NCBI GenBank assembly: GCA_947303145.1
Contig: CAMYXB010000056.1
Location: forward strand, 1-6,498
DNA: 6,498 nucleotides
Reading direction: 5' to 3'
Origin: an uncultured Clostridia bacterium
Lineage (GTDB): Bacteria > Bacillota > Clostridia > Christensenellales > UBA1242
Positions 1-5,205 of the stretch are shown here, piece after piece (positions within the stretch are counted from its first letter, which is position 1; each line of letters begins with the position of its first letter). Under the pieces are notes generated by a model, which saw only the letters and a list, made by a program, of their open reading frames with translations, did no database searches and was not told where the DNA came from. Made by a program: the position numbers and the translations under genes.

Positions 1-111
1 AAACTACCTTTTTTTGTAAAAAATTATAAAAAAATGTAAGAAATTGATAAAAAATAATATAAAAATTATGAAAACTCAATAAAAATATAAAATTTATATA
101 AAATTGAACTG
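1..111. other. AT-rich intergenic flank downstream of cysS
   Basis: This stretch is almost entirely A and T and holds no open frame with a ribosome binding site. It is the 3' flank of the minus-strand cysS gene. I looked for a GC-containing hairpin followed by a T-run in the minus direction and found none, so the end of the cysS transcript is not defined here. It may lie beyond the left edge or depend on a weak A/T structure. Confidence 0.6.
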
Positions 112-1500
112 CTATATTTTTTCTACTTTTGTGCCCTCTTTAGAGTCCTTGACAGAATATCCTAAAGAGAGAATCCTGTCTCTTAACTCGTCACTTAATG
201 CCCAGTTTTTCTGCACTCTAGCCTCATTTCTTTGCTCAATAAGTGCCATTATCTCCTCTGGGACACTTTCTTCCCTTTGAGGCATGATGCTGTCTATATC
301 TAATCTCAAGCCGAGCGCCCTATCGAACTTCTGCACAAGGTCATACACTGCCCTAGACCTATTCTCACCTCTAAGCATGGTGAACATCTCACCAATAGCA
401 AGAGGGGTGTTGAGGTCATCATTTATAGCATTAAGGAATTTGTCCTCATAGGACTTTAACTTATCTTCTTCTACTTTTCCTTGTCCATTGTAATGCTCGA
501 GGATAAGTTTCTTGAGTGAATTGAATCCCAGTGCGCTGCTCTTTATAGCATCAAAGGTGAAATTGATACTCTTGCCGTAATGAGTATTGAGACAGAAATA
601 TTTGAAGTCTAATGGCGAAAAGCCCTTTTCTTGTAAATCTTTAAGTGTGTAGCAGTTGCCAAGGCTCTTGCTCATCTTACCATTGTCTACTAAAAGAAAA
701 TTGTTGTGCAACCAGTAGTTGACTACTTGATGTCCACAAAAGGCATCATTTTGGGCTATTTCGTCCTCGTGATGCACTGTCCTATGGTCTATGCCTCCTG
801 TGTGAATATCAAATCTATCTCCTAGAATGGAGTGAGACATAGCAGAACACTCTATGTGCCAGCCGGGGCAACCCACTCCCCATGGACTAGGCCATTTCAT
901 AATGTGATTGTCCTCTACGAACTTCCACAAAGCAAAGTCGAACGGGTGATGCTTTTTGATATTTTCCTCAATACGAGCGGAATATGTTTTAGAGAGGTCT
1001 TTTTCGCTAAGTTGACCATAAGCGGCGAATTTCTGCACATCAAAATACACACCGTCATCAATAATGTATGTGTAGCCCCCTCTCTCCAATCCTTGAATAA
1101 ACTCAATCATTTGTGGGATAAACTCTGTAGCATAAGTGATGTTCTCTGGCAGGTCTACATTCATGGACCTTAGGTCATCGAAAAACAATCCACCATAAAA
1201 ACTGGCTATTTCAAGTGGACTCTTCTTTTCCTTTTGGGCGGCTAACTCCATTTTATCCTCGCCATCGTCCTCATCACTGGTGAGATGTCCTACATCTGTG
1301 ACATTCATGACACCTTTGATACTATATCCATTATACTTGAGTATACGCCTGAGGCTGTCTACAAAGACATATGCTCGCATATTGCCGATATGCTGATAGG
1401 AGTAAACTGTGGGGCCACAGGAATACATCTTGACTTCTCCATCATTTATTGGTGTAAAGACTTCCTTTCTGTCTGTCAATGAATTGGTTAACTTAAGCAT
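112..1500 (-). CDS. cysS: Cysteinyl-tRNA synthetase (CysRS, class I)
   Basis: Cytoplasmic enzyme that charges tRNA-Cys with cysteine using ATP. The 462 residues match the usual CysRS length. The N-terminus has CGPTVY with zinc ligand Cys28, then the HIGH-type motif as HIGN (37-40). Further zinc ligands are Cys218 in WHIECSAM and, by family alignment, His243 and Glu247 in VHHEDEIAQ. The KMSKS loop is exact (275-279, KMSKSLGN). The C-terminal part (about 340-462) is the helical region plus anticodon-binding tail with the family's GYSVKDSKEGT ending. The segment before the second zinc pair reads GGIDHRTVHHEDE, whereas most bacterial enzymes have GGGxDLxFPHHENE, so this is a minority variant, not a broken enzyme. 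AAGGAG lies 7 nt before the ATG, inside the 3' end of the upstream marR-like gene, whose frame overlaps cysS by 8 nt. This suggests co-transcription and translational coupling. The stop codon is TAG. Identity is very secure. Confidence 0.97.
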   Translation of the reverse strand: MLKLTNSLTDRKEVFTPINDGEVKMYSCGPTVYSYQHIGNMRAYVFVDSLRRILKYNGYSIKGVMNVTDVGHLTSDEDDGEDKMELAAQKEKKSPLEIASFYGGLFFDDLRSMNVDLPENITYATEFIPQMIEFIQGLERGGYTYIIDDGVYFDVQKFAAYGQLSEKDLSKTYSARIEENIKKHHPFDFALWKFVEDNHIMKWPSPWGVGCPGWHIECSAMSHSILGDRFDIHTGGIDHRTVHHEDEIAQNDAFCGHQVVNYWLHNNFLLVDNGKMSKSLGNCYTLKDLQEKGFSPLDFKYFCLNTHYGKSINFTFDAIKSSALGFNSLKKLILEHYNGQGKVEEDKLKSYEDKFLNAINDDLNTPLAIGEMFTMLRGENRSRAVYDLVQKFDRALGLRLDIDSIMPQREESVPEEIMALIEQRNEARVQKNWALSDELRDRILSLGYSVKDSKEGTKVEKI

Positions 1501-1921
1501 TATATCTCTCCTTATCTATTTGTGATAATATTTCCTCAATATTTTTAATATTTTTGTCCAATCTATCTAGTTTATTCTGTGGCAGGCTCTCCATTTCACT
1601 TGAAAAACAATCAAGGGCCTTCTTCACATACTCTTCTCCCTCTTTGGTCAAAGAGTAATACACTATGCGCCCGTCTATCTCGTCACCATGCGTGTCAACA
1701 AGCCCTGACTTTATCTGCTCCTTTGCCAAAGCGGCGATGTTGGACTTGGCAATACACAGGTCTCTTACTATATCGCTTTGAGACGGGGAGCCAAGCCTAT
1801 ATATGCTACAGAGCAACTTAAAGTTAAGAGAAAAGATGTCGATAGAATATTTCGAGGCTATTTTCTTGCCTACGTTTTCCACCATTCTCATGCTATTGAG
1901 CAAGGATAAAGCACTATCCAC
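1493..1921 (-). CDS. MarR-family winged-helix transcriptional regulator
   Basis: Predicted DNA-binding repressor or activator of 142 residues, a normal MarR length. The first helix (1-20) is a dimerisation helix. A winged helix-turn-helix spans about 30-95: SPSQSDIVRDLCIAKSNIAA (45-64) carries the helix-turn-helix, and DGRIVYYSLTKEGEEY (83-98) is the wing with the family's DGR and LTxxGxxY pattern. A charged C-terminal helix (114-138) completes the dimer interface. The start is GTG at 1921. It has GGGAGG 6 nt upstream and sits downstream of a consensus promoter; the longer open frame to 2074 runs through that promoter and is not believed. It is the first gene of a two-gene unit with cysS (8-nt overlap), so it may control itself and cysS. 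It has three cysteines (38, 56, 105), Cys56 within the helix-turn-helix, so thiol or redox sensing is possible but unproven. The ligand is unknown. Confidence 0.88.
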   Translation of the reverse strand: MDSALSLLNSMRMVENVGKKIASKYSIDIFSLNFKLLCSIYRLGSPSQSDIVRDLCIAKSNIAALAKEQIKSGLVDTHGDEIDGRIVYYSLTKEGEEYVKKALDCFSSEMESLPQNKLDRLDKNIKNIEEILSQIDKERYNA

Positions 1922-1927
1922 GAGACA

Positions 1928-1933
1928 CCTCCC
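1928..1933 (-). promoter_or_regulatory. Ribosome binding site fixing a GTG start
   Basis: GGGAGG on the minus strand, 6 nt before the GTG at 1921. It decides the start of the MarR-family gene, because no ATG in frame has a comparable site and the frame further upstream overlaps the promoter. Confidence 0.85.
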
Positions 1934-1937
1934 ACAT

Positions 1938-1979
1938 GACAAATGTAATGAAATTATAACAATCTTTATACATTTTGTC
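1938..1979. repeat. Inverted repeat flanking the marR-cysS -10 region
   Basis: GACAAATGT (1938-1946) and ACATTTTGTC (1970-1979) are inverted copies differing by one A. The arms are separated by 23 bp that contain the -10 hexamer (1953-1958). The right arm overlaps the -35 hexamer and the left arm lies in the leader. Such placement suits an operator bound by the MarR-family protein itself, but that is inference. In this AT-rich setting a chance match is possible. Confidence 0.35.
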
Positions 1980-1981
1980 AA
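1953..1981 (-). promoter_or_regulatory. Sigma-A promoter of the marR-like/cysS unit
   Basis: On the minus strand TTGACA (1976-1981) and TATAAT (1953-1958) are both perfect consensus and separated by the optimal 17 bp. The -10 lies about 31 nt upstream of the GTG start at 1921, so the leader is short and leaves no room for a T-box riboswitch of the kind that often precedes tRNA-synthetase genes in Bacillota. Confidence 0.9.
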
Positions 1982-2002
1982 AGGAAATTTGAGATGCGGG
2001 TA

Positions 2003-2031
2003 TTGACAAAACCCTTCTTTAGTGTTAGTAT
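2003..2031 (+). promoter_or_regulatory. Divergent promoter with extended -10
   Basis: TTGACA (2003-2008) is followed after 17 bp by TAGTAT (2026-2031). TG at 2023-2024 gives an extended -10 (TGTTAGTAT). It fires away from the marR-like gene, with 21 bp between the two -35 hexamers, so one regulator could affect both. The sequence GGGTATTGACAAA (1998-2010) around this -35 recurs exactly at the promoter near 4219-4231. Confidence 0.75.
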
Positions 2032-2061
2032 TACATGCATAAGTATATTGAGGTGGGCAAA

Positions 2062-2172
2062 ATGGAAAATTCATTTGTTAAAAGACTTAGAAAGCAAGAT
2101 GTGAGAGAAATTTTATCTAGACTGGGGCTACGTATTGCCGAGGAACTGCAGAGACAATATTGTAAGGGATAG
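2062..2172 (+). CDS. Small ORF, 36 residues; probable N-terminal part of a TAG-interrupted gene
   Basis: I do not recognise this protein. The ATG at 2062 has GAGGTG 6 nt upstream and lies about 30 nt after a good promoter, so translation probably starts here. The 36 residues are basic and helical in character (KRLRKQDVREILSRLGLR at 7-24). The frame closes at a TAG (2170-2172), then stays open in the same frame for 125 more codons to 2547, reading through the start of the ORF at 2194. The simplest reading is that this is the 5' end of a 160-codon gene carrying a nonsense change at codon 37. Alternatives are a genuine small protein or leader peptide coupled to the downstream ORF, or partial readthrough. 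TAG is used as the ordinary stop of cysS in this window, so genome-wide reassignment is not indicated. Confidence 0.5.
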   Translation: MENSFVKRLRKQDVREILSRLGLRIAEELQRQYCKG

Positions 2173-2193
2173 AATGAAGATGGAACATATGGA

Positions 2194-2547
2194 ATGCTTG
2201 TGAAATGTGAAAGGCTAAATCAAGAGAAAATGTGTGATGTGCCATTTTTTATTAAAAGTATGCCAGATGAGGCTAACGAAATATTAGCACTTCCTCTTTT
2301 GGTCGGCACTTATTCACATTCGTATTTCGATGATGACAAATATCTACTTATTGATATTGGAGAATTTCACATGACTGAACTTGCATGCATGTTCTTCACA
2401 GAAGAAGAAAAGAATTTTTTCTCTCTTATGATGGAAGTTTATATAGAATATATGCTACGCAAGTTTGGCAAAGAATACAGTAAGGCTTTAGATGAACAAG
2501 TTGATTTAGATAAAATGGAAATGAAAAATAGAGGTATTGAATTATAA
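2194..2547 (+). CDS. Hypothetical protein, possibly the C-terminal part of a TAG-interrupted gene
   Basis: I do not recognise the family. From the ATG at 2194 it is 117 residues, soluble-looking, without signal peptide or membrane segment. Residues about 15-60 look alpha/beta (PFFIKSMPDEANE, then YLLIDIGEFH). The rest is predicted mostly helical and ends in a charged tail (DEQVDLDKMEMKNRGIEL). The ATG has no convincing ribosome binding site, and the same frame continues upstream through codons 2173-2193 to a TAG at 2170, then to a well-furnished start at 2062. If it is expressed from 2194, it probably depends on ribosomes that terminate at the TAG 21 nt earlier and restart. A terminator follows 19 nt after the stop, so the gene is a single transcription unit separate from the sporulation operon. 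Confidence 0.6.
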   Translation: MLVKCERLNQEKMCDVPFFIKSMPDEANEILALPLLVGTYSHSYFDDDKYLLIDIGEFHMTELACMFFTEEEKNFFSLMMEVYIEYMLRKFGKEYSKALDEQVDLDKMEMKNRGIEL

Positions 2548-2566
2548 ATAAAATACATGTGAAGAA

Positions 2567-2594
2567 TGGCATCAATTTTTGATGTCATTTTTTT
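2567..2594 (+). terminator. Rho-independent terminator of the TAG-interrupted gene
   Basis: The hairpin TGGCATCA / TGATGTCA (2567-2574 with 2580-2587) has one G-T wobble and a 5-nt loop, and is followed by seven T (2588-2594). Flanking A and T can lengthen the stem. It separates the unknown gene from the spoIIA operon. Confidence 0.85.
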
Positions 2595-2596
2595 GT

Positions 2597-2632
2597 GACA
2601 AATTTAGACAAAAAATCACCAAAAAAGACAAA
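2597..2632 (+). promoter_or_regulatory. Phased GACAAA motifs, candidate Spo0A boxes upstream of spoIIAA
   Basis: GACAAA occurs at 2597, 2607 and 2627, that is, 10 and 20 bp apart on the same face of the helix; a related GACACA follows at 2642. The middle copy in context is TTTAGACAAA (2603-2612), one base away from TTTCGACAAA, the reverse complement of an extended Spo0A box built on the TGTCGAA core. In Bacillus subtilis phosphorylated Spo0A activates the spoIIA operon from such boxes. Position fits; the match is imperfect and the region is A-rich, so this is tentative. No convincing sigma-H or sigma-A promoter could be assigned for the operon. Confidence 0.35.
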
Positions 2633-2667
2633 CCAAATCTGGACACATAAGGTAAAATGAAGGTGAT

Positions 2668-2673
2668 AGGAGG
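2668..2673 (+). promoter_or_regulatory. Ribosome binding site fixing the spoIIAA start
   Basis: AGGAGG lies 7 nt before the ATG at 2681. The alternative in-frame ATG at 2657 would place this site inside the coding region and add eight residues that are not part of the SpoIIAA domain, so 2681 is preferred. Confidence 0.85.
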
Positions 2674-2680
2674 AGAAAAG

Positions 2681-2989
2681 ATGAATGTAAAGTATCGAAA
2701 CTATAACAATGTATTGTATGTAATGCTGGACGGAGAATTGGACGAACATTCTGCCAAGGAGACCAGCAAAAAACTGGACGATGTATTCTCCACCACGATA
2801 TCGAAGCAGATAATACTGGACTTGTCGGGAATGGGCTTCATGGACTCCACAGGAATAGGAGTGCTGATAGGTAGATACAAGAAGATGAAGGACAAAGGGG
2901 TGAGCATATTCATATCCAATCCCTCATATCATGCAGAAAAGATTTTCAAAATGACGGGCTTGTATGAAATAATGCCAAAAATTTCTTAA
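2681..2989 (+). CDS. spoIIAA: Anti-sigma-F factor antagonist SpoIIAA
   Basis: A cytoplasmic STAS-domain protein of 102 residues, slightly shorter than the 117-residue B. subtilis protein. Unphosphorylated SpoIIAA binds SpoIIAB and releases sigma-F; SpoIIAB phosphorylates it, and the SpoIIE phosphatase restores it in the forespore. The STAS fold covers nearly the whole protein: LYVMLDGELDEHSA (12-25) is the opening strands, and LDLSGMGFMDSTGIGVLIGR (46-65) carries the conserved DSTG loop. Ser56 there is the expected phosphorylation site, matching Ser58 of B. subtilis. First gene of an operon: spoIIAB starts 13 nt after its stop. Related STAS antagonists such as RsbV share the motif; order with spoIIAB and sigF makes SpoIIAA the right call. 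Confidence 0.95.
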   Translation: MNVKYRNYNNVLYVMLDGELDEHSAKETSKKLDDVFSTTISKQIILDLSGMGFMDSTGIGVLIGRYKKMKDKGVSIFISNPSYHAEKIFKMTGLYEIMPKIS

Positions 2990-3002
2990 ATAGGAGATAA
3001 AA

Positions 3003-3449
3003 ATGGAAAATAGAATGGAATTAAAGTTTTCGGCACTCTCTCAAAATGAGAGTTTTGCAAGGGCGACTGTGGCGGGATTTTGCTTGCAAGCCAATCCCAC
3101 CATTGACGAATTGACAGACATCAAGACGGCAGTAAGTGAGGCGGTGACTAACTGCATAGTGCACGCTTATCCCAAGGGAAAAGGAGATGTCTATCTCACT
3201 GCCACAATAAATAATGGCACACTTACTCTAACGGTGAGAGACCATGGGATAGGTATAGATGACCTAAACAAAGCGAGACAACCATTTTACACCACTAAAC
3301 CCCTAGAAGAGCGAAGCGGAATGGGCTTCACTGTGATGGAAAGCTTCATGGATAGTCTAAAAGTGTCCAATGCCTCAGGTGGCGGGCTGGAGGTGGTGAT
3401 GACCAAGACATTCAAGCAAGAAGATGAGGATATAGTTAATATCGGGTGA
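3003..3449 (+). CDS. spoIIAB: Anti-sigma-F factor / serine kinase SpoIIAB
   Basis: A 148-residue GHKL-family serine kinase that holds sigma-F inactive and inactivates SpoIIAA by phosphorylation. The ATP fold is complete. The N box SEAVTNCIVHAY (45-56) includes catalytic Glu46 and Mg-coordinating Asn50, at the same numbers as in the B. subtilis protein. The G1 box is RDHGIGID (79-86), the ATP-lid segment is RQPFYTTKPLEERSGMGF (92-109), and the G2 glycines are GMG at 106-108. Arg20, a position implicated in partner contacts in the family, is also present. AGGAG lies 6 nt before the ATG. It is 13 nt after spoIIAA and 6 nt before sigF, so the three are expected to be made together in balanced amounts. 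RsbW is the nearest alternative family, but the operon context excludes it. Confidence 0.96.
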   Translation: MENRMELKFSALSQNESFARATVAGFCLQANPTIDELTDIKTAVSEAVTNCIVHAYPKGKGDVYLTATINNGTLTLTVRDHGIGIDDLNKARQPFYTTKPLEERSGMGFTVMESFMDSLKVSNASGGGLEVVMTKTFKQEDEDIVNIG

Positions 3450-3450
3450 T
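3445..3450 (+). promoter_or_regulatory. Ribosome binding site fixing the GTG start of sigF
   Basis: GGTGAT lies 5 nt before the GTG at 3456 and overlaps the spoIIAB stop codon (TGA, 3447-3449). It pairs with the anti-Shine-Dalgarno sequence (part of AGGAGGTGAT). The later in-frame ATG at 3474 has only a weak purine stretch, so GTG is preferred and translational coupling to spoIIAB is likely. Confidence 0.6.
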
Positions 3451-3455
3451 GTGAC

Positions 3456-4178
3456 GTGGACTATGACGAGAACATGGAGTTGATACAAAGGGCAAAAAAT
3501 GGAGACAATGACGCAAAAAATAAATTGATTGAGAACAATTCTCCACTGGTTAAGAGCATAGTAAGAAGATACAAAAACAAGGGTGTGGAGTATGATGACT
3601 TATTTCAATTAGGTTGTGTGGGTATGACTAAGGCAATAAACAACTTTGACACAAAATACAATGTAAAATTTTCCACTTATGCTGTGCCAATGATTGCGGG
3701 GGAGATAAAGAGATTTCTACGAGATGACGGGAGCGTGAAAGTATCTCGCTCAATCAAGGGGCAATGCTACAAAATATCTAGGTATATAAGCGATGTTCAA
3801 TCTAAGGAAAACAGGACACCACAGGTGAAAGAAATAGCCGAAAAATTCTGTATAGATGAAAATGAACTCATGTTCATAATGGAATCAAACAAAATGCCCC
3901 TATCTATATATGAGCGTCTGGACAAAAACGAAAGCGCAGGCATGCTGATTATGGATAGAATAGCCAGCCTTGATAACCAAGAGGAACTAATAGATAAGAT
4001 GACACTCAAAGATGTTATAATGGGGTTAGATGTGAGTGATAGGAAGCTAATCATGTTAAGATTTTTTAGAGACAAGACTCAAAGTGAAGTGGCGAAAATG
4101 ATGAATGTATCACAGGTTCAAGTAAGCAGGATAGAAAATCGCCTACTTAAAAAATTGAGGAGCAAACTAGAGAGATAA
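3456..4178 (+). CDS. sigF: Sporulation sigma factor sigma-F
   Basis: Sigma-70-family factor that directs RNA polymerase to the first set of forespore genes. From the GTG at 3456 it has 240 residues; B. subtilis sigma-F has 255, and the difference is mainly a shorter N-terminus. Region 2 holds the core-polymerase contact YDDLFQLGCVG (46-56) and the -10 recognition part KFSTYAVPMIAGEIKRFLRD (71-90), followed by DGSVKVSRSIK (91-101), which is close to sigma-F and sigma-G. Region 3 spans roughly 102-160. Region 4.2 has the helix-turn-helix DKTQSEVAKMMNVSQVQVSR (206-225). Sigma-F and sigma-G look alike in these motifs; direct placement behind spoIIAA and spoIIAB identifies sigma-F. Activity is controlled by SpoIIAB binding. 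The stop codon lies in the loop of the operon's terminator. Confidence 0.96.
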   Translation: MDYDENMELIQRAKNGDNDAKNKLIENNSPLVKSIVRRYKNKGVEYDDLFQLGCVGMTKAINNFDTKYNVKFSTYAVPMIAGEIKRFLRDDGSVKVSRSIKGQCYKISRYISDVQSKENRTPQVKEIAEKFCIDENELMFIMESNKMPLSIYERLDKNESAGMLIMDRIASLDNQEELIDKMTLKDVIMGLDVSDRKLIMLRFFRDKTQSEVAKMMNVSQVQVSRIENRLLKKLRSKLER

Positions 4179-4193
4179 TTCTAGTTTGTTTTT
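4163..4193 (+). terminator. Rho-independent terminator of the spoIIA operon, overlapping sigF
   Basis: CAAACTAGA (4163-4171) pairs perfectly with TCTAGTTTG (4180-4188) across an 8-nt loop, followed by TTTTT and further T (4189-4197 with one A). The sigF stop codon TAA (4176-4178) is inside the loop, so the last codons of sigF form the left arm of the stem. Confidence 0.88.
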
Positions 4194-4223
4194 ATTTCTA
4201 AAAAAACATCTAAACTTTGGGTA

Positions 4224-4252
4224 TTGACAAAGTGATTGACATATAGTAAAAT
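4224..4252 (+). promoter_or_regulatory. Sigma-A promoter of the lipoprotein gene
   Basis: TTGACA (4224-4229) and TAAAAT (4247-4252) are separated by 17 bp. A second TTGACA (4236-4241) lies in the spacer, 12 bp after the first, but is too near the -10 to serve as its -35. The -10 is 31 nt upstream of the ATG. GGGTATTGACAAA (4219-4231) is identical to the sequence at 1998-2010. Confidence 0.82.
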
Positions 4253-4283
4253 GAAACTATAAATCAAAGGAGATTATAGTGAA

Positions 4284-5195
4284 ATGTTAAAACCAATGAT
4301 AAAAAAAGGAGAAAAAAAAGTTAATCCTTGTAAAGACGAGTCTGTTCTTAAACAAATCGCTAGTAAAGCAAAAAAGTGGGTTTTTGTCACTGTGGCAGCG
4401 GGTTTAATGTTGACCTCTCTTGCCTCATGCTCACAAGAGCCTACGATACCATCACATGTTGACCCTACACCTCCTGGGCCTGTTCAGCCAGATGACCCTA
4501 CTCCAATAAGTCAATATAAGGGATATAGACTATACATAGAAAATTTAACACTTGAGGAAAAAAACGATATATGCGATATGTTGCAGAGCAAGTATAAAAA
4601 CAATGCTTCCTCCGGACAATATATGGTAAATGAAGAAGTTAAATACAGGATTAATACTGAACCTTTTTGCGATGATGAATATTTGTCTATATTAAATGAT
4701 ATAGAATGCGAAAATGGGAGCTTTTCATTGAATAGGACATTGTATAAATTGACCTACTCCAATGAAATATCCAAGGAACAAATGCAATATGTCTTGGATA
4801 ATTTGGCTGTCAGGAATGCAGAAATAACAATTGATCAACGTCAAAATTCATCTGGGAATTTATACTTTACAATAACTATTGACAATTTACTTGATCTCTA
4901 TCAAAGAGATAGTGTAATGAATTTCTTCAAAGAAATGAATATGACGTTAAATGAGTCCAAACGCATGGAATCTGAAACACATAGTTATACTGATAAGACT
5001 ACTTTAGAGAATTATTACTCAGGGAAAGAAGAACCCATAACTGTTAAATATTCTATTCGTAGTGGTCCTTATCAAGGAATGGAAGATGTCTTTGAACTAT
5101 TCAATGAATCTGGTGAAAATAGGAATCCATATATAGATGCTTTTTATAATGGAGCAAATGAAATAACTCCTCCAGAGAATCAACTAGGACTATAA
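4284..5195 (+). CDS. Putative secreted lipoprotein of unknown function
   Basis: I do not recognise the family. The 303-residue precursor has a lysine-rich N-region, a hydrophobic core (WVFVTVAAGLML, 32-43) and a lipobox LASC ending at Cys49, so it is predicted to be exported, lipidated at Cys49 and held on the outer face of the membrane. The N-region of about 31 residues is much longer than usual. Residues 52-77 are a Pro/Asp-rich tether with PTPPGP. From 81 there are four weakly similar strand-helix units starting near Tyr81 (YRLYIENL), Tyr121 (YRINTEPF), Tyr154 (YKLTYSNE) and Tyr194 (YFTITIDN), and perhaps a fifth near Tyr256. AAAGGAGA lies 10 nt before the ATG at 4284; the ATG at 4296 is too far from it. 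It has its own promoter and a strong terminator, so it is monocistronic. Codons 6-12 contain A-tracts of seven and eight. A role at the cell surface is all that can be inferred. Confidence 0.85.
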   Translation: MLKPMIKKGEKKVNPCKDESVLKQIASKAKKWVFVTVAAGLMLTSLASCSQEPTIPSHVDPTPPGPVQPDDPTPISQYKGYRLYIENLTLEEKNDICDMLQSKYKNNASSGQYMVNEEVKYRINTEPFCDDEYLSILNDIECENGSFSLNRTLYKLTYSNEISKEQMQYVLDNLAVRNAEITIDQRQNSSGNLYFTITIDNLLDLYQRDSVMNFFKEMNMTLNESKRMESETHSYTDKTTLENYYSGKEEPITVKYSIRSGPYQGMEDVFELFNESGENRNPYIDAFYNGANEITPPENQLGL

Positions 5196-5205
5196 CAATA
5201 ATTAT

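Noticed and set aside
832..1173. Plus-strand open frame opposite cysS (and a similar one at 1285-1482)
   Set aside because: It is antisense to highly conserved CysRS sequence, has no family features and no ribosome binding site; it is a shadow frame.
1922..2074. N-terminal extension of the MarR-family protein to an ATG at 2074
   Set aside because: The extension would be translated across a perfect TTGACA-17-TATAAT promoter and its residues do not resemble MarR; the GTG at 1921 has a strong ribosome binding site.
2170..2172. TAG reassigned to an amino acid throughout the genome
   Set aside because: cysS ends at TAG at the expected family length, and reading through it would add only a few residues before TAA. 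No suppressor tRNA or pyrrolysine gene is visible in the window.
2641..2662. Sigma-H or sigma-F type promoter just before spoIIAA (GGACACA, GGTAAAATGA)
   Set aside because: Each candidate element has mismatches at key bases and lacks a properly spaced partner; not strong enough to annotate.
2657..2680. Earlier start for SpoIIAA at 2657
   Set aside because: The eight added codons contain the AGGAGG ribosome binding site that serves the ATG at 2681.
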